Below, piece by piece: positions 61,536 to 64,000 of a stretch of 64,000 nucleotides of DNA (positions are counted from its first letter, which is position 1; each line of letters starts with the position of its first letter). The translations under genes were made by a program, and so were the position numbers. The DNA lies in the NCBI RefSeq assembly GCF_003382275.1, contig NZ_QTJX01000006.1, forward strand, positions 62,001-126,000, read 5' to 3'. This DNA comes from Flagellimonas nanhaiensis. GTDB lineage: Bacteria > Bacteroidota > Bacteroidia > Flavobacteriales > Flavobacteriaceae. The notes below the pieces were generated by a model. The model saw only the letters and a list, made by a program, of their open reading frames with translations. It searched no databases and was not told the DNA's origin.

Positions 61536-63077
61536 TCAACATTGTTCCTTGAGCTTCTCTATACGCTCCTTGGTACGTTTGATGCGCTTGCGGGCTACCT
61601 GTCGTTGTTCCTTCTCGATGTCCGCGATGGGCACTGACGGAATGCCCTCGGCCAAACTGCGAAGGGCCATGCCCTCGATGAAAGTGGGCAAGCTATGTCT
61701 CCATTTGGCAAAGACAGTGAGGCGTACCAAATGGGCCACTTGCGCTTCAGTCATCCTTTCCAAACGCTGGAGCATGGTCTTATTGGAAACCCCTGAGCTC
61801 CATTTGAAGGTCTTGCCCAAGGTTTCCTGTACCTCCCAAGGCGCGGTATTCCAGAGCCAGAGCCGTTGTAGCAGGGTATCCACGGGCTGTATGGGGAGTT
61901 TGCCCAATTCATGGAGTTCCTCAGTTTCGGCAAGGGATTCGATGATGCGCTTTTGGACCTTTTCGGCATCCAGTTCCAAGGCCCGTTCTGCACGCTGTTC
62001 GATACGTGCGATCCTTTCCTTGGGTGGGAGTTCCTGCATTTTGCCCTTGGACCTTTTGGGCAGGTAGATTTTCTCCGGATGGCCCTTACCCGAACCGTTG
62101 AGCCATAGACCCTCTTTGGCCTGGTCATCGTTACCATGGAGCTCGAAATCCTCGTACTGCTCCAACAGTTTGATGTTATGTTTTTCGAGCAGTTTCACCA
62201 AGCCGTTGGGGAGCTCCTCCGCATAGGGGCTATAGATAAAATGTACGGGTTCGGCTCCGTTTACGATTTCCTTGGCCCGTTTCATCAGGTGTGCCTGGAC
62301 CTTCAGTTCGTAACAGGCCTTATCAAAGCATTGGTCATCCGCCTCAATGTCGGGGAAGAGGCGTTCATTAGCACCAGAGCGTTTGTTGCAGGTGGTACAC
62401 GGCCCTGCCTTTTTTACAAGGGCTTCGTTACAGACGTCAAAGGGTGCCTGCTCCAGTTTCCGACTGATCTGACGGTCGATGAAACGTTCCAAGGCCGCCT
62501 TGGATTTGATTCCGCCCACATGATCCATGGCATTTTCGGCCAGTTCTTTTTGACCTGCCTTGGTGAGCCGAGCCACGATGAGTGCCTTGCCCAAGTTGAT
62601 GTGGTCCTTCAGAAAGGCATCTTTCCAGGCCTTGATAAGCCCGTTAAGGCTCAAGCGCTGTATGACAAAAGTCTCGGACTTGGCCAGTTTGGATGCCAAG
62701 TCGGACACCGTGTACTTTTCCGTGTCCAGCATCCGCTGTAGCGTCTCTGCCTCTTGGAGCGGATGGACATCCTCCCGTTCGAGGTTCTCAATGAGTTGTA
62801 CCTCCAAGACCTCTTCATCAGTCAGCTCCTGCACCTGAACGGGAACCTCGCTCAGTTTGGCCAGGGTTGCTGCCCTTAATCGGCGTTCCCCGCAGACCAG
62901 TTGAAAGCCCCCATCATGGGGCCGTACCAAGAGCGGTTGCAGGATACCCTTTTCGTGGATGCTCTGGGTGAGTTCCTTCAGGGCCTCGGAATCAAAGACT
63001 TTCCTGGGGTTAGACGTGCCGATGGCGATTTCCTGCAGGGGCAAGGTTTGCAATCGGGCTTTTGTTTGTGTTTCCAT
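61536..63077 (-). CDS. ParB/RepB/Spo0J-family partition protein
   Basis: DNA-binding and nucleotide-dependent partition protein for the element. 513 residues. The ParB N-domain starts at LPLQEIAIGTSNPRKVFDSE, with the nucleotide-binding LVCGERRLRAATLAKL and VQLIENLEREDVHPLQEAE. The HTH core follows (TVSDLASKLAKSETFVIQRL, then INLGKALIVARLTKAGQKEL). A Cys-rich segment (CTTCNKRSGANERLFPDIEA, CFDKACYELK) is a likely zinc site, as in ParB forms of Bacteroidetes and PRTRC systems. The C-terminal 200 residues are helical and charged. No ParA is adjacent in the window. It is transcribed away from the structured region at 63,1xx. Confidence 0.9.
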   Translation of the reverse strand: METQTKARLQTLPLQEIAIGTSNPRKVFDSEALKELTQSIHEKGILQPLLVRPHDGGFQLVCGERRLRAATLAKLSEVPVQVQELTDEEVLEVQLIENLEREDVHPLQEAETLQRMLDTEKYTVSDLASKLAKSETFVIQRLSLNGLIKAWKDAFLKDHINLGKALIVARLTKAGQKELAENAMDHVGGIKSKAALERFIDRQISRKLEQAPFDVCNEALVKKAGPCTTCNKRSGANERLFPDIEADDQCFDKACYELKVQAHLMKRAKEIVNGAEPVHFIYSPYAEELPNGLVKLLEKHNIKLLEQYEDFELHGNDDQAKEGLWLNGSGKGHPEKIYLPKRSKGKMQELPPKERIARIEQRAERALELDAEKVQKRIIESLAETEELHELGKLPIQPVDTLLQRLWLWNTAPWEVQETLGKTFKWSSGVSNKTMLQRLERMTEAQVAHLVRLTVFAKWRHSLPTFIEGMALRSLAEGIPSVPIADIEKEQRQVARKRIKRTKERIEKLKEQC

Positions 63078-63401
63078 AACTGAAAATTTTAAATGAAACT
63101 TGATTTTGGGGTGCCCATCACGGGGATGGTGCTGGCCCCTTTTTATGCCGCCCTACGGGAAACCGCCAAAGGCGGTATAAGCCCGCACAAAATCGGAGTG
63201 TCTGCGGAGGCAACGCCTCCTTTTCTATTTAGCAGAAACCGTGTTTGTGCGGGGCGTTTCCGCGCGGTTTACCACCTTGGCGGAAAAAGGGACAGGACCG
63301 CAATGGGTTCCCTTTCGTTTCATTAGAGGTTTATGGAATCCTAGGAACAATGACGGTTGCGGCCATCACCTGCCCGGGCAAGGACTTTAGGCCAGTGGGA
63401 C
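63078..63401. other. Structured non-coding region between parB and the coupling-protein gene
   Basis: 324 bp without a believable gene but with stacked inverted repeats: ACCGCC-AAA-GGCGGT (63162-63176), GGAGGC-AAC-GCCTCC (63206-63220), and a long-range pair GCCCGCACAAA (63181-63191) with TTTGTGCGGGGC (63244-63255) that encloses the second hairpin. CCGCGCGG follows at 63260-63267. This much symmetry in a GC-rich spacer suggests a cis-acting site such as a parS, an oriT or a replication origin. No relaxase gene is in view to decide. Confidence 0.5.
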
Positions 63402-64000
63402 CTAATCCTTGGTCCCAAAGAGCGACTTGGCCTCCATGTGGATGCGCTCAAAGTTGGCCTCGAAGCGGTTGTCCAGGTTGGGAAAGTTCGGTTCTGGCAG
63501 CCCCCGTTTCCATTGGGGCCGGGGAAAGCGGATTTTACAGTCGCGACCATCGGCAAAGGCAATGAACTCCCCTTGCTTCAAGCGGAAGAAGACATCGGAG
63601 CGTACCTTGCTCACCTCCCGTTCCCCACGGGTGATGCGGGTATCGGAGCGAAAGGGGTCTTGGCCCTTGCTCACGCTACGGGTCGGGCGTTTGACCAATT
63701 CAAAGAAGCGTTCGTAATAACGGGCCGTGTCCGGATCGTTGGCCTTGCCGAAAAACTGGTAGGATAGATTGGAGAGGATGGCACGGCTGGCCTTCTCCCC
63801 GTACATCAGGTCGTTCTGCACCTTATCCTGCAACACATAAACCGTGGAAATGTCAAAGCTCCGCAAGGTAGCAGGAATGCGGTGCATGTTGAGCAGGCGT
63901 ATGGTGGGGGCCTCCTCCACCAGAACGAAGGAGGGCAGGTGTTCGCGGACCGCCATCTGTTTGGTAATGGTATGGAGGATGGTTGCAATCACTGGGGAGT
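63402..64000 (-). CDS. Type IV coupling protein (TraG/VirD4 family), C-terminal part only
   Basis: The frame is open through the right edge (SPVIATILHTITKQM at the start of what is visible), so the GTG at 63992 is not the start. The visible ~199 residues are the end of a VirD4-type ATPase that brings relaxase-bound DNA to the channel: SFVLVEEAPTIRLLNMHRIP is the Walker B and following loop, then ATLRSFDISTVYVLQDKVQN and ILSNLSYQFFGKANDPDTAR. The C-terminus (RFPRPQWKRGLPEPNFPNLD) resembles MobC/TraG proteins of Bacteroidetes conjugative elements, usually adjacent to the relaxase gene. The relaxase is therefore expected just right of the window. Confidence 0.9.
   Translation of the reverse strand, partial: SPVIATILHTITKQMAVREHLPSFVLVEEAPTIRLLNMHRIPATLRSFDISTVYVLQDKVQNDLMYGEKASRAILSNLSYQFFGKANDPDTARYYERFFELVKRPTRSVSKGQDPFRSDTRITRGEREVSKVRSDVFFRLKQGEFIAFADGRDCKIRFPRPQWKRGLPEPNFPNLDNRFEANFERIHMEAKSLFGTKD

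Larger units (their letters stand above)
28852..64000. mobile_element. Integrative and conjugative element of Bacteroidetes (CTnDOT-like tra type), left end near 28.65-28.88 kb, right end outside
   Basis: From about 28,850 the sequence becomes visibly richer in G and C than the AT-rich genes to the left. The gene content is that of a conjugative element: RteC, an HTH excisionase-like protein, a replication-like pair, TraE-F-G-I-J-K-M-N, ParB and a VirD4-type coupling protein. It carries a RiPP cluster, an SOS mutagenesis cassette and possible defence genes. No integrase, relaxase or attachment-site repeat is visible, so the exact left end is inferred from the composition change only. Confidence 0.8.

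Noticed and set aside
62136-62741. 201-residue plus-strand frame inside parB
   Set aside because: Antisense of the ParB HTH region; no independent support.
63093-63326. 77-residue frame in the spacer between parB and the coupling-protein gene
   Set aside because: It runs through several perfect inverted repeats, and its composition is unlike the neighbouring proteins.
28852-64000. CRISPR array or insertion sequences in the element
   Set aside because: No regularly spaced repeat series and no transposase frame with a DDE or HUH motif was seen.

Overview
The window looks like a chromosome segment from a marine-type member of the Bacteroidota, family Flavobacteriaceae. The evidence is the SusC/SusD pair, a DnaE with a fused DnaQ-like exonuclease, an S16 ribosomal protein with a long Ala/Glu tail, Bacteroidetes-type promoters (TTG plus TAnnTTTG) and a CTnDOT-style tra operon. 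The genus cannot be fixed from the sequence alone.

Positions 1 to about 28,650 read as AT-rich host chromosome. They hold rimM (cut by the window edge) and rpsP, a lipoprotein sulfatase, the fused exonuclease-polymerase dnaE, trxA and a DUF58 protein. Next come tRNA-Asp and a decayed tRNA in a nearly 1 kb non-coding stretch. A same-strand run of extracytoplasmic hydrolases follows (S41-like, penicillin acylase, beta-lactamase-fold hydrolase, amidohydrolase) with its own AraC-type regulator. A SusC/SusD/lipoprotein uptake operon is then transcribed away from a LytTR response regulator and its LytS-type kinase.

From about 28,850 to the right edge the base composition becomes visibly richer in G+C and the gene content is that of an integrative and conjugative element (ICE) of the Bacteroidetes type. 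It contains rteC, an excisionase-like HTH gene, a replication-initiation-like pair, traE-F-G-I-J-K-M-N, parB and the C-terminal part of a TraG/VirD4 coupling protein. Neither element end nor an integrase is visible; relaxase and integrase are presumably to the right of the window.

The element carries three cargo modules. (1) A ribosomally made peptide (RiPP) cluster at 28,879-38,798 has a TPR/AraC regulator, a 46-residue double-glycine precursor absent from the usual ORF size range, a lipoprotein subtilase, a C39-peptidase ABC exporter, an HlyD-type adaptor and a split LanB dehydratase. It has no LanC cyclase, and the predicted core DAGWTVRQDKDRNR has no Cys or Ser and only one Thr, so ordinary lanthionine chemistry is not possible on this peptide. 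This is the best candidate for an undescribed system. (2) An SOS mutagenesis module at 51,787-57,546 has an SRAP protein, a second DnaE, a Y-family polymerase and a LexA-like XRE-S24 repressor that share a 37-bp operator. (3) A possible defence island at 57,543-61,369 has a CoiA-like nuclease, a diadenylate-cyclase-domain protein and a membrane PLD protein, with a perfect 30-bp palindrome between the last two.
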